7,469 nucleotides of DNA from Pseudomonadota bacterium (GCA_023452965.1 JAEXUU010000837.1:1-7469); one strand, 5' to 3'. Counted from the first letter of the stretch, positions 1 through 6,845 are shown. Numbers and translations are program-made. The notes: generated by a model not told the origin, from the letters alone.

Positions 1-1282
1 GGTCGTAGGCCCGCCACATCAGGCCCTGGGCGATGCCCGCCACCCACATCGCGGTGATGTAGAGAACGATGGCGACCGTCGCGATCCAGAAGTGCCACTC
101 GACGAGGCGATGCGACCAGAGCGGCGCGCGCCAGAGCCGCGGCACAAGATAGTAGATCGCGCCGAAGACCATGAAGGCGACCCAGCCGAGCGCACCCGAA
201 TGCACGTGTCCGACGGTCCAGTCGGTGTAGTGGCTGAGCGCGTTGACCGCCTTGATCGACATCAGCGGCCCCTCGAAGGTCGCCATGCCGTAGAAGGCGA
301 CGGCGACGACGAGGAAGCGCAGGATCGGGTCTGTGCGCAGCTTTCCCCAGGCGCCCGACAGGGTCATGATCCCGTTGATCATGCCGCCCCAGGACGGAAT
401 CCAGAGCATGATCGAGAAGGCGGCGCCGAGCGTCTGCGCCCAGTCCGGCAGCGCGCTGTAGTGGAGATGGTGCGGGCCGGCCCAGATATAGAGGAAGATC
501 AGCGCCCAGAAATGGACGATGGAGAGCCGGTAGGAATAGATCGGGCGCTCGGCCTGCTTGGGGACGAAATAGTACATCATCCCGATGAAGCCGGCCGTCA
601 GGAAGAAGCCGATCATGTTGTGGCCGTACCACCACTGGATCAGCGCATCCTGGACGCCCGCGAACTGCGAGTAGCTCTTCGTCCCGACGAAGGAGACCGG
701 CATCGCCAGATTGTTGACGATGTGCAGGACCGCGACCGTGATGATGAAGGCGAGATAGAACCAGTTCGCCACGTAGATGTGCGGCTCGCGGCGGCGGGCG
801 AGCGTGCCGGTATAGATCGCGAGATAGACCAGCCAGACCGCCAGGAGCAGCAGGTCGGCGTACCATTCCGGCTCGGCGTACTCCTTGCTCTGGGTGATAC
901 CGAGCGGGTAGCCGGTCATCGCCAGGATCAGGAAGAGCTGGTAGCCGAAGAAGACCAGCATGGAGAGCTGGCGCCCGCCCCATAGCCCGACATGGCAGGT
1001 CCGCTGGACCACATAGAGCGACGTCGCGAAGAGCGCATTGCCGGCGAAGGCGAGCACGACACCCGAGACATGGATCGGCCGCAGGCGCCCGAAGGTGGCG
1101 TATTCCGAGAAGTTCAGCGACGGGAAGGTCAGCTGGAGCGCGATGAAGAGCCCCGCAGCGAGGCCGACGAGCGCCCAGACGATGGTGGCCAGCACGAACC
1201 AGCGGACGATCTGCTCATCATAGCCGGGAATGGGCTCGTGCAGCCCTTCCTGAATTGTCGTCGCACCCATTTCTGAACCCAT
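1..1282 (-). CDS. ccoN: cbb3-type cytochrome c oxidase subunit I, 3' end cut off by window
   Basis: This is the catalytic subunit of the high-affinity cbb3 terminal oxidase. It sits in the inner membrane and reduces O2 to water while pumping protons, mainly under low oxygen. The minus strand is open from ATG 1282 to the left edge, giving 427 codons; the family usually has about 475-550, so the C-terminus is missing. The metal ligands are visible. H71 (RPIHVSG) and H361 would hold low-spin heme b, and H359 would hold heme b3 (VGHVHSG). H221 (WWYGHN) and H271/H272 (AGPHHLHY) would hold CuB. Y265 (LYIWAGPHH) matches the tyrosine cross-linked to a CuB histidine. Spacing between these residues matches known CcoN proteins. 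A second in-frame ATG at 1270 is possible; the first has an AGG 5 nt upstream. ccoO, ccoQ and ccoP would be expected beyond position 1. Family identity is very secure. Confidence 0.97.
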   Translation of the reverse strand, partial: MGSEMGATTIQEGLHEPIPGYDEQIVRWFVLATIVWALVGLAAGLFIALQLTFPSLNFSEYATFGRLRPIHVSGVVLAFAGNALFATSLYVVQRTCHVGLWGGRQLSMLVFFGYQLFLILAMTGYPLGITQSKEYAEPEWYADLLLLAVWLVYLAIYTGTLARRREPHIYVANWFYLAFIITVAVLHIVNNLAMPVSFVGTKSYSQFAGVQDALIQWWYGHNMIGFFLTAGFIGMMYYFVPKQAERPIYSYRLSIVHFWALIFLYIWAGPHHLHYSALPDWAQTLGAAFSIMLWIPSWGGMINGIMTLSGAWGKLRTDPILRFLVVAVAFYGMATFEGPLMSIKAVNALSHYTDWTVGHVHSGALGWVAFMVFGAIYYLVPRLWRAPLWSHRLVEWHFWIATVAIVLYITAMWVAGIAQGLMWRAYD

Positions 1283-1319
1283 CCCCGCCTGCACGCCGTG
1301 ACGCGATCTCGGCCAGATA

Positions 1320-1348
1320 ATTGTATGGCCTATGCGCATACATATCGA
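1320..1348 (-). promoter_or_regulatory. probable ccoN promoter
   Basis: Read on the minus strand, TACAAT (1325-1320) is one base from the -10 consensus. It lies 17 bp downstream of TCGATA (1348-1343), a 4/6 match to TTGACA. Transcription would begin near 1313, leaving a leader of about 30 nt before the ATG at 1282. The -35 element lies inside a perfect 12-bp palindrome, which would suit control by a regulator. This is a by-eye match; alphaproteobacterial promoters often deviate from this consensus. Confidence 0.4.
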
Positions 1349-1352
1349 TATG
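1331..1352. promoter_or_regulatory. two abutting perfect palindromes upstream of ccoN
   Basis: TATGCGCATA (1331-1340) is a perfect 10-bp palindrome. It is followed at once by CATATCGATATG (1341-1352), a perfect 12-bp palindrome. Both carry ATATG/CATA-type arms, and GCATA/TATGC arms at 1336-1340 and 1349-1353 link them. They cover the spacer and -35 of the proposed ccoN promoter in an AT-rich patch of a GC-rich region. This looks like operator sequence, but I do not recognise the regulator. Confidence 0.4.
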
Positions 1353-1379
1353 CTCACAAACCAGACAAATCCAGCCATC

Positions 1380-1395
1380 AGCCGTTGAAACGGCT
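1380..1395. repeat. 7-bp inverted repeat in the ccoN/MFS intergenic region
   Basis: AGCCGTT (1380-1386) and AACGGCT (1389-1395) are perfect reverse complements separated by GA. As RNA it would form a 5-bp stem with a 6-nt loop; as DNA it is a compact dyad. It lies about 30 bp upstream of the proposed ccoN -35. It could be a second regulator site, but no known consensus was matched. Confidence 0.3.
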
Positions 1396-1583
1396 CTGGT
1401 GCGACGAAAAGCGCAATCACGGGACCGGAAACAGCGGGAAAATGACGCAGGCCTGCGACAACATGTATGGGCGAGAGCCAGAGAAAAAGACATTCCAACC
1501 GCACGGATCGACGGCATTCTCGCTCGCGCCCCTGCGCCCAAGGTTCGGCGCCCGCCGCATCGCCGCCCCGTCATCGACCTGCA

Positions 1584-3125
1584 ATGGTGCCCGTCATGCC
1601 GTCTGAGGGCGCGCCCCGCGCGAAGGATGGCGATCTTCTGCTGCTGACGGCCGCGGCCGGATGCGCCATGTCGCTCGTCGACACGAACATCGTCGCGCTG
1701 GCGATCCCGGCCATCGCCCGAGGGCTGCGCGCCGGCGCCGCCGACACCCAGTGGGTCATCAGCGCCTTCTTCCTCAGCTTCGCGGCAATGCTGCTGCCGG
1801 CAGGGGCGATCGCCGACCGGCTCGGGCGCCGCCGGATATTCCTCTGCGGCCTGGCCGGGCTCGCCGCGGCCTCCTTGTCCGGCGGCCTCGCCTCGACGGT
1901 CGTCTGGCTGCATCTCAGCCGCGGAGCGCAAGGAGCCGCGACCGCCTTCGTTCTGGCGCCTGCGCTCGCGATCATCGGGCATCGCTTCCATGCGGGCGCT
2001 GAGCGGAACCGCGCCTGGGCGATCTGGGGCGGCGTGATGGGCGCAACCATGGTCGTCGCCCCCATCGCCGGCGGGATCATCGTCGAATCGCTCGGCTGGC
2101 GCTGGGCCTTCTTCATCAACCTGCCGATCTGCGCCCTGCTCGCGGCCGCGACGCTCGCCTATGCGGAGGAGTCGCGAGATCCGACGCGAGGGCGGCTCGA
2201 TCCCCTCGGCATCCTCCTCTTCGCCGGAGCGATGCTCGGCCTCACCTCAGGGTTGATCACCGGCCAGGCGCAGGGCTGGGCCAGCACGGCGACGCTTGCC
2301 GGCTTCGCTCTGGGCGCCGCCTCGCTGGTCGGCTTCGTGATCGCGGAGCGGGTGCAGGCGCATGCGATGCTCGACCTGCAACTGTTCAAGAGCCGGCAAT
2401 TCATCGGCGCGGTCTGGGCGATGTTCGCCTATGCCGCGACCGCCCAGGTCATGGCCTCGCTGTTCCCGATCTTCCTGCAGCACGGCGGCGGACTTTCCGC
2501 GACGGCGACGGGATTCGCGATGCTGCCCTTTGCCTTCGCGATGCTGGCCTTTCCCTATCTCGGCGGCATGCTCGGCCGCCGGCTGACATCGCCTTCGATC
2601 CTCGCGCTCGGGCTCGCGGTCGTAGCCATGGGCAACGCGGTCGCAGCATGGGGCGCCGTCCCCGGCAACTGGCTGGTGCTTCTCCCCGCCATGTTCGTCA
2701 TCGGCGCCGGCTCCGGGCTGCTGAACGGAGAAACGCAGAAGGCGATCATGATGACGATCCCGCGCGAACGGGTCGGCATGGCGTCCGGCATCAGCACTAC
2801 AGCGCGCTTCTCAGGGATTCTGATCGGCTTCGTCGCCTTGAATGCTGTGCTGGCAAGTGGCATTCGCGCCGCCGCCACCGGCGCGGAATGCCGTGCACCT
2901 GCCACCTGCGGCGCCGGCCGCTGCTATGTTGACGCCGTCATCGCCGGCGATTTTTCAGCGGCCGTCACCGGGACGCCCGTGCTCGACATGGCCCTCGCCT
3001 GGACACAGGCGCGCCAGATCTACGCAAGCGGAGCCTCCGCATCGCTCCTCACCGCCGCATTGCTGGCGGCGCTCTCCGCCGGCCTGGTCTGGTGGCTGAT
3101 GCGACCGCGGCGCTCCGGGGCATGA
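1584..3125 (+). CDS. DHA2-family MFS transporter (probable drug/H+ antiporter)
   Basis: This is an inner-membrane exporter of the EmrB/QacA (DHA2) type, about 513 residues with hydrophobic segments for some 14 TM helices. TM1 carries the D-containing SLVDTNIVALAIPAI block typical of the family. Motif A (GAIADRLGRRR) is at residues 74-84 between TM2 and TM3. The antiporter motif C region runs from GGVMGATMVVAPIAGG to LGWRWAFFINLP, about residues 149-180. The central cytoplasmic loop has the usual LDLQLFKSRQF block. The predicted loop before the last helix has three cysteines (C436, C442, C447), which is unusual. The frame stays open upstream to ATG 1467, but those 39 codons translate to Arg/Pro/Ser-rich, low-complexity sequence and are probably non-coding. 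ATG 1584 or ATG 1596 leaves a normal short N-terminus, though neither has a clear Shine-Dalgarno. The substrate cannot be told. Confidence 0.88.
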   Translation: MVPVMPSEGAPRAKDGDLLLLTAAAGCAMSLVDTNIVALAIPAIARGLRAGAADTQWVISAFFLSFAAMLLPAGAIADRLGRRRIFLCGLAGLAAASLSGGLASTVVWLHLSRGAQGAATAFVLAPALAIIGHRFHAGAERNRAWAIWGGVMGATMVVAPIAGGIIVESLGWRWAFFINLPICALLAAATLAYAEESRDPTRGRLDPLGILLFAGAMLGLTSGLITGQAQGWASTATLAGFALGAASLVGFVIAERVQAHAMLDLQLFKSRQFIGAVWAMFAYAATAQVMASLFPIFLQHGGGLSATATGFAMLPFAFAMLAFPYLGGMLGRRLTSPSILALGLAVVAMGNAVAAWGAVPGNWLVLLPAMFVIGAGSGLLNGETQKAIMMTIPRERVGMASGISTTARFSGILIGFVALNAVLASGIRAAATGAECRAPATCGAGRCYVDAVIAGDFSAAVTGTPVLDMALAWTQARQIYASGASASLLTAALLAALSAGLVWWLMRPRRSGA

Positions 3126-3159
3126 AGAACCGCCGGCACAGATCGACCGACGGCCCCGC

Positions 3160-3190
3160 TTGACCTTCCCACTATGGCAAGCCTTAGGCC
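3160..3190 (+). promoter_or_regulatory. CueR/HmrR-like MerR-family promoter
   Basis: TTGACC (3160-3165) and TAGGCC (3185-3190) are separated by 19 bp, the overlong spacer typical of promoters activated by MerR-family regulators. The spacer holds a dyad, CCTTCCCA (3164-3171) and TGGCAAGC (3175-3182), matching at 6 of 8 positions about a centre at 3173. The CCTTCC left arm and the placement resemble the copper-responsive CueR/HmrR operators of copA genes. The predicted start near 3197 gives a leader of about 67 nt for the next gene. No MerR-family regulator gene lies in the window. The -10 (TAGGCC) is a poor hexamer, as is common in GC-rich alphaproteobacteria. Confidence 0.5.
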
Positions 3191-3263
3191 CAGTCCGGTT
3201 TACGAGACAAGACCCGCGGATCGGAGAACATCCGTAGACCAGCGGGCACGGAGCAGACCCGCA

Positions 3264-4193
3264 ATGCAGCATCAAACCAAGCTGAGCCGGCAGGAGGTGC
3301 TAGCCTCCTATTTTGGCGCGTTCGCCTTCATCACGGCGATGGTCGCGACCGCCGAATTCTTCGGCGACCGCGAGATCGTGCTTCCGGAAATCGCTGCGAT
3401 GGCCGTGGCGATCTGGGCCTTCCGCGAGCAGAGCTGGATGAGGCAGCCCGAGAAGATCTTCCTCTGGCCCTCGATCACCGCGCTGATGGGCTTCGGCATC
3501 AACCTGCTCGCCCTGCCCTACACGGCCAAGCTCGCGCTCATCCTAGTCAGCATGCTCGGCCTCTTCGCGCTGTTCCGCTACAGCCTCGCGCCGGCGCTCG
3601 CGACGGGTTTCCTGCCGATCGTCACCAACGCGACGGAGTTCTCGTTCCTCGCCTCGATCGGCGTCACGACGCTCGCGCTCATGCTCGGCGTGATGCTCTT
3701 CCGCCTGCGCAAGGACGCGCCGCGCACCGCCCCGCTCTCGCATCGCGCCATGCTGGCCTACCTCGCGATCATCGCCGTATGCGTGGCGATCGCGTCGGCG
3801 GCCGGCTATCCGCACCTGGCCGTGCTGCCGCCGGTTGCCGTCGTGGTCTACGAGTCGCTGCACATGAAAATGTACTCGGCGAAAATGGCCGTGAAGCAGA
3901 CGGCCGTCCTCACCCTCTCGGCCGCCATCGGCGTGGCGCTGTTCCTGGCGATCGATTCCTGGACGCTCGTCACCGTGCTCGACCTGCTGCTGATGGCCGC
4001 CCTGCTCCGGCTGTTCGGCATGCGGGTACCGGCGGTCTATGCCTTTCCGTTCCTGGCCTTCGTTTTCCCGGCCGCGGCGGTTCCCGCGCTTCCCGTCGCT
4101 GCGCTGATCGTCTCGGCCGTGTCGTTCTCCATGGTGCTGGCCTATCGGCACTGGCTCGCGGAGCCGCAGCGCGCGGCCATGCCTGCCGAATGA
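3264..4193 (+). CDS. polytopic membrane protein of unknown function built of two similar halves (HPP-like)
   Basis: This is a 309-residue hydrophobic protein with about 8-10 membrane segments. I do not recognise it as a named family. Residues about 11-147 and 161-295 line up as two copies of one unit. EVLASYFGAFAFITAM pairs with RAMLAYLAIIAVCVAI, VLPEIAAMAVAIWAF with VLPPVAVVVYESLHM, and SITALMGFGINLLA with TLSAAIGVALFLAI. The layout (small-residue helix, short loop with a QP motif at 61-62, then SALxG-like helix) resembles HPP-family membrane proteins, some of which are linked to nitrite transport; this is inference. H200, M201, M203 and M208 form a Met/His patch in the loop of the second half. 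ATG 3264 was chosen because the upstream ATG 3174 lies inside the probable promoter. A GGAG is 10 nt upstream. A transport role, perhaps metal-related given the promoter, is speculative. Confidence 0.8.
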   Translation: MQHQTKLSRQEVLASYFGAFAFITAMVATAEFFGDREIVLPEIAAMAVAIWAFREQSWMRQPEKIFLWPSITALMGFGINLLALPYTAKLALILVSMLGLFALFRYSLAPALATGFLPIVTNATEFSFLASIGVTTLALMLGVMLFRLRKDAPRTAPLSHRAMLAYLAIIAVCVAIASAAGYPHLAVLPPVAVVVYESLHMKMYSAKMAVKQTAVLTLSAAIGVALFLAIDSWTLVTVLDLLLMAALLRLFGMRVPAVYAFPFLAFVFPAAAVPALPVAALIVSAVSFSMVLAYRHWLAEPQRAAMPAE

Positions 4194-4251
4194 GCCAAGC
4201 GTAGCGAGGTCGCGGCCCAATTCCCGGCGCAGCTCTCTTTCATCGGCGAGC

Positions 4252-4296
4252 CATACATCATAACGTAAATGCAGGCCGGCAAGGCATACAATAACG
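4252..4296. promoter_or_regulatory. direct repeats upstream of the MocR gene, possible autoregulatory operator
   Basis: CATACA occurs at 4252-4257 and 4285-4290, and ATAACG at 4260-4265 and 4291-4296. The composite CATACA-(TC)-ATAACG is therefore repeated with the half-sites 31-33 bp apart, about three helical turns on the same face. MocR regulators such as GabR are known to bind paired direct repeats (ATACCA for GabR) at comparable distances. The second copy contains TACAAT (4287-4292), a good -10 hexamer just before the proposed start codon. Transcripts from it would be nearly leaderless. Function as an operator is inferred. Confidence 0.4.
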
Positions 4297-4304
4297 AGGG
4301 CGAG

Positions 4305-5684
4305 ATGTGGCGGCCAAGACTGATCGAAAGCGCCCGGATGAAGTATCTCGGCATCGTCGAGGCGCTCGAGGCCGATATTCGCTCCGCCCGCGTCGCCCGG
4401 GGCGACAGGCTGCCGCCACAGCGGGCCATCGCCGAAGCGCTCGGCGTCGATCTGACCACGGTGACGCGAGCCTTCAACGAGGCGCGCCGGCGCGGGCTGG
4501 TCGAGGCGCAGGCCGGCCGCGGCACCTTCATCAGCGAGAAACTCGACGGCAGCGCTGCGCCTGAGCGCGCCCAGCCCTTGCTCGATCTCAGCATGAACAT
4601 CCCGCCGCAGCCCGCGGCCGTCGATTTCCGCAAGATCGTCCCTGGCGGAATCGCCGGCGTTCTAGCGAGCCCGCGCGGCCTGCTGAGCCTCCATTACCAA
4701 GAGAGCACCGGCGCCGAGGCCGACCGGCAGATCGCCGCGAACCGGCTGGTGCATTGGATCGAAGGCGTTACGGCCGACCGCGTCGTGATCGCCGGCGGCG
4801 CGCAGAGCGCGCGCTTTGCCCTGTGCGACCTCCTGCTCACGCGCGGCGACATGATCGCGGCGGGCGCGATGACCTATCCCGGGCTCAAGGCGGTCGCCTT
4901 CCAAAAGGGGCTCGTTCTCGAACCGCTGGAGATGGACGACAAGGGCATCATCCCCGACGCCTTCGAAAGGGCCTGCCGGGACCGAGCGCCAAAAGCCCTC
5001 TACGTCATTCCCAGCATCGACAATCCGACGACCGCGACGCTGCCGGAGGATCGCAGGCGGGCCCTGGCCGCGATCGCGCGCAAGCACGACGTCACCATCA
5101 TCGAGGATGATCCCTATGCGCCGCTGAGGGCGGAACGCGCGCCCGCCCTGGCGGAGCTGGCGCCCGACATCACCTGGCACCTCGCGACGCTCTCGAAATG
5201 CGCGACCCCGGCCTTGCGGGTCGCCTATGTCGTCGCGCCCAGCGCCAAGAAGGCGCTGCGTCTGGCGGGCGTCCTGCGGGCGACGATCCTGATGGCGCCG
5301 CCGCTGATGTCGGCGCTCGCCAGCCGCTGGATCGCCGATGGCATGCTCGATGACATCACGCAGGCCATCCGCACCGAGAACGCGCAGCGCCAGAAGCTCG
5401 CGGCCTCCATCCTTGGCGATGTCGCATTCGCCGCCGACCCCCAGGGGCATCATCTCTGGCTGCGCCTGCCTGAGCATTGGCGTGCGTCCGACTTCGCCGA
5501 GCATGCCGACCGCGCCGGCGTCTCGATCGTGCCGAGCTCGGCCTTCGCCGTGACGCCCCATCCGATCGAGGCCGTCAGGATATCGCTGGGCGTCGCGCCG
5601 GATCGGGGCGCTCTCGAGGATGGCCTGACTTTGCTCGCAGGCCTGATCGGCCAGCCCCCGCTCGGCTCGAAAGCCGTCGTGTAG
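4305..5684 (+). CDS. MocR/GabR-type transcriptional regulator (GntR winged helix + PLP aminotransferase-like domain)
   Basis: This is a DNA-binding regulator fused to a fold-type I aminotransferase domain that normally binds pyridoxal phosphate as sensor or cofactor. From ATG 4305 it has 459 residues, typical for the family. An N-terminal GntR winged helix (about residues 10-80) shows [32 protein letters not shown] and GRGTFIS. The aminotransferase part keeps the PLP residues: N240 (IDNPTT), D268 and Y271 (IEDDPY), Schiff-base lysine K298 (LATLSK) and carboxylate-binding R425 (VRISLG). It probably binds PLP, though catalysis is not expected in most family members. An in-frame ATG at 4269 has no ribosome binding site. 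ATG 4305 has GAGGG 4 nt upstream. It follows the HPP-like gene by about 110 bp on the same strand and converges with the LysR gene. Its targets are unknown; self-control via the upstream repeats is plausible. Confidence 0.93.
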   Translation: MWRPRLIESARMKYLGIVEALEADIRSARVARGDRLPPQRAIAEALGVDLTTVTRAFNEARRRGLVEAQAGRGTFISEKLDGSAAPERAQPLLDLSMNIPPQPAAVDFRKIVPGGIAGVLASPRGLLSLHYQESTGAEADRQIAANRLVHWIEGVTADRVVIAGGAQSARFALCDLLLTRGDMIAAGAMTYPGLKAVAFQKGLVLEPLEMDDKGIIPDAFERACRDRAPKALYVIPSIDNPTTATLPEDRRRALAAIARKHDVTIIEDDPYAPLRAERAPALAELAPDITWHLATLSKCATPALRVAYVVAPSAKKALRLAGVLRATILMAPPLMSALASRWIADGMLDDITQAIRTENAQRQKLAASILGDVAFAADPQGHHLWLRLPEHWRASDFAEHADRAGVSIVPSSAFAVTPHPIEAVRISLGVAPDRGALEDGLTLLAGLIGQPPLGSKAVV

Positions 5685-5741
5685 CCTTCGAGGACCGGTC
5701 GCTCCGGCTCGCCAGATCAGAGATCAAGCACGCGGGATAGC

Positions 5742-6626
5742 TTACGGCGATGACTGCCCCAGCCCCGCCAGGACGGTGATCTGGCGCAGCAATGGCGAGG
5801 TGTCGTTCTTGCGGTAGCTGACGATGATCGGGCTGGAGAACGCCTCGTCGAGCTCGAGGAAATGGACGTCGTCGCGGCCGAAGCGCCGAACCGAGGCCGG
5901 GACGACGCAGATCCCGACCCCCGAGGCAACCAGGCCTAGCGCCGTCTGCACATCGCGCACCTCCATGCCGATGCGTGGCGTGACCCCGGCCTCGCGGTAG
6001 AAGGCCAGGACCTGGTCGGCATAGCTCGGCCGGGGCGCCTTCGGGTACAGGATCAACGGCTCGGCCTCGAGATCGGCCAGTTTCGGCTTGCTGCCCTGCT
6101 TCAGCAGCGCATGGGTCGCGCCGACCGCGACGCAAAGCCCCTCCTCGCGCAACACGGCGCGCACCAGCGCGTCGTCATCGAAGCGCAGGCGCCCGAAACC
6201 GACATCGATGCGCCCATCCTTCAGCGCCGAGATCTGCTCCAGCGTCGTCATCTCGAGAAGCTGCACCTCGACATCCGGCACCTGGATGCGGAAGTCGCGG
6301 ATCAGCTCCGGCAGCGTGTCGTAGAGCGTCGAGGCGACGAAGCCGATATTGAACTGCAGCACCATGCGCTTGCCGATGCGCGTCGTCATCGCCCGCATCT
6401 CCTCGACGCGCTGCAGCACCTGCAGCCCCTGGTCGAAGAGATAGCGCCCCGCCTCGGTCATCGTGATCGGCCGGCCGCGATCGAGCAGGCGCACGCCGAG
6501 CTCCTCTTCCAGCTGCTGGATCTGCCGGCTCAGCGGCGGCTGCGCGATGTTGAGCTTTTCGGCGGCCCGACTGAATGAGCCCTCCGCCGCAACGGTGGTG
6601 AAATAGCGCAGATGGCGCAGATCCAT
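5742..6626 (-). CDS. LysR-type regulator of the BenM/CatM/CatR group
   Basis: This is a 294-residue LysR-family regulator. The N-terminal winged helix (residues 1-60) reads MDLRHLRYF, then SFSRAAEKL, IAQPPLSRQIQQLEEELGV and TEAG, as in aromatic-catabolism regulators. The effector domain carries group hallmarks: GFVASTLY (95-102), EMTTLEQISALKDGRIDVGFGRL (125-147), LILYP (191-195) and ALGLVASGVGICVVPAS (229-245). S99, T128 and R146 appear to match BenM residues near the muconate pocket, as I recall that structure. The known role of the group is to activate catechol or benzoate ortho-cleavage genes in response to cis,cis-muconate. ATG 6626 is set by AAGGAG 9 nt upstream; the longer frame to 6722 is non-conserved sequence. 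It is divergent from pcaD, with an ATAC-N7-GTAT site between them, so it very likely controls pcaD and itself. It is not PcaQ-like in its N-terminus. Confidence 0.93.
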   Translation of the reverse strand: MDLRHLRYFTTVAAEGSFSRAAEKLNIAQPPLSRQIQQLEEELGVRLLDRGRPITMTEAGRYLFDQGLQVLQRVEEMRAMTTRIGKRMVLQFNIGFVASTLYDTLPELIRDFRIQVPDVEVQLLEMTTLEQISALKDGRIDVGFGRLRFDDDALVRAVLREEGLCVAVGATHALLKQGSKPKLADLEAEPLILYPKAPRPSYADQVLAFYREAGVTPRIGMEVRDVQTALGLVASGVGICVVPASVRRFGRDDVHFLELDEAFSSPIIVSYRKNDTSPLLRQITVLAGLGQSSP

Positions 6627-6682
6627 CGCTGCCTGCTCCTTGCTCCTGCCTCCTCGATTATGCAGCTGCCTGCATTCCCGAG

Positions 6683-6716
6683 GGCCCGGCCTGACGGTTG
6701 TCGAACGTTCCGGGCC
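6683..6716. repeat. 7-bp inverted repeat in the LysR-gene upstream region
   Basis: GGCCCGG (6683-6689) and CCGGGCC (6710-6716) are perfect complements with a 20-nt spacer. The spacer contains the perfect palindrome GAACGTTC (6703-6710), which overlaps the right arm by one base. If transcribed from the LysR promoter, it could fold in the leader 57-90 nt before the start codon. There is no T-run, so it is not an obvious terminator. Confidence 0.3.
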
Positions 6717-6763
6717 AAACATCCCGGTTTGCGCGCCGACTTTTGCGCCGGCGCGCCCGCTCC

Positions 6764-6778
6764 ATACCGTAAGGGTAT
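6764..6778. promoter_or_regulatory. BenM/CatM-type LysR operator, ATAC-N7-GTAT
   Basis: ATAC (6764-6767), seven bases, then GTAT (6775-6778) is an exact match to the consensus bound with high affinity by BenM and CatM in Acinetobacter. It also satisfies the general LysR T-N11-A rule. It lies between a BenM/CatM-like regulator gene (start 138 bp away) and pcaD (start 226 bp away). A second, weaker site would be expected about 21 bp downstream. Only imperfect halves are seen there (TTAC at 6783, ACAC at 6785), which would fit effector-dependent occupancy of a poor second site. A perfect match by chance is unlikely in DNA this GC-rich. Confidence 0.7.
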
Positions 6779-6845
6779 TAACTTACACCAAAACGATCCT
6801 GTCCAGCAGCAGCCTCCATCCCTACCCTTCGAGCAGGGAAGAAGC

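Larger units (their letters stand above)
1283..1583. other. divergent intergenic region between ccoN and the MFS gene
   Basis: About 300 bases lie between the two divergent start codons, and I see no convincing gene here. Short open frames on both strands look like arginine- and proline-rich shadow translations. The half nearest ccoN (about 1311-1395) is visibly more AT-rich than its surroundings and carries the probable ccoN promoter, two abutting palindromes and a further dyad. There is also a 5-bp inverted repeat, GGCCA/TGGCC, at 1311-1330 around the -10 element. I could not find a match to the FNR/FixK anaerobox (TTGAT-N4-ATCAA) that often controls ccoN. No good promoter or ribosome binding site for the MFS gene was recognised. 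Confidence 0.6.

Noticed and set aside
92..985. Long open frame on the plus strand opposite ccoN (297 codons), and another at 992-1276
   Set aside because: The products are Arg/Asp/Glu/Pro-rich with no domain, and they lie antisense to an unmistakable ccoN. They are GC-driven shadows.
1467..1583. Upstream extension of the MFS protein from ATG 1467
   Set aside because: The 39 residues are polar and Arg/Ser/Pro-rich, unlike any DHA2 N-terminus, and there is no ribosome binding site at 1467.
1584..3125. MFS gene as CcoA, the MFS copper importer that supplies cbb3 oxidase
   Set aside because: Adjacency to ccoN is tempting, but the protein has DHA2/EmrB motifs and 14 helices rather than the CcoA layout with its MxxxM and HxxxM motifs.
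3174..3263. Upstream start of the HPP-like protein at ATG 3174
   Set aside because: This ATG is inside the spacer of the probable MerR-type promoter, so it would lie upstream of the transcript start.
4662..5561. 299-codon minus-strand frame opposite the MocR gene
   Set aside because: Its sequence is Arg/Gly/Asp-rich and low in complexity, and the plus-strand gene keeps all family motifs.
5690..5710. Possible bidirectional terminator between the convergent MocR and LysR genes (GAG-GA-CCGG / CCGG-CTC)
   Set aside because: The stem is short with a 2-nt bulge and no T-run follows on either strand. Termination may be Rho-dependent or lie elsewhere.
5742..6626. LysR gene as pcaQ
   Set aside because: The MDLRHLRYF N-terminus, effector-domain blocks and ATAC-N7-GTAT site fit BenM/CatM/CatR. 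PcaQ proteins have a different N-terminal helix-turn-helix sequence.
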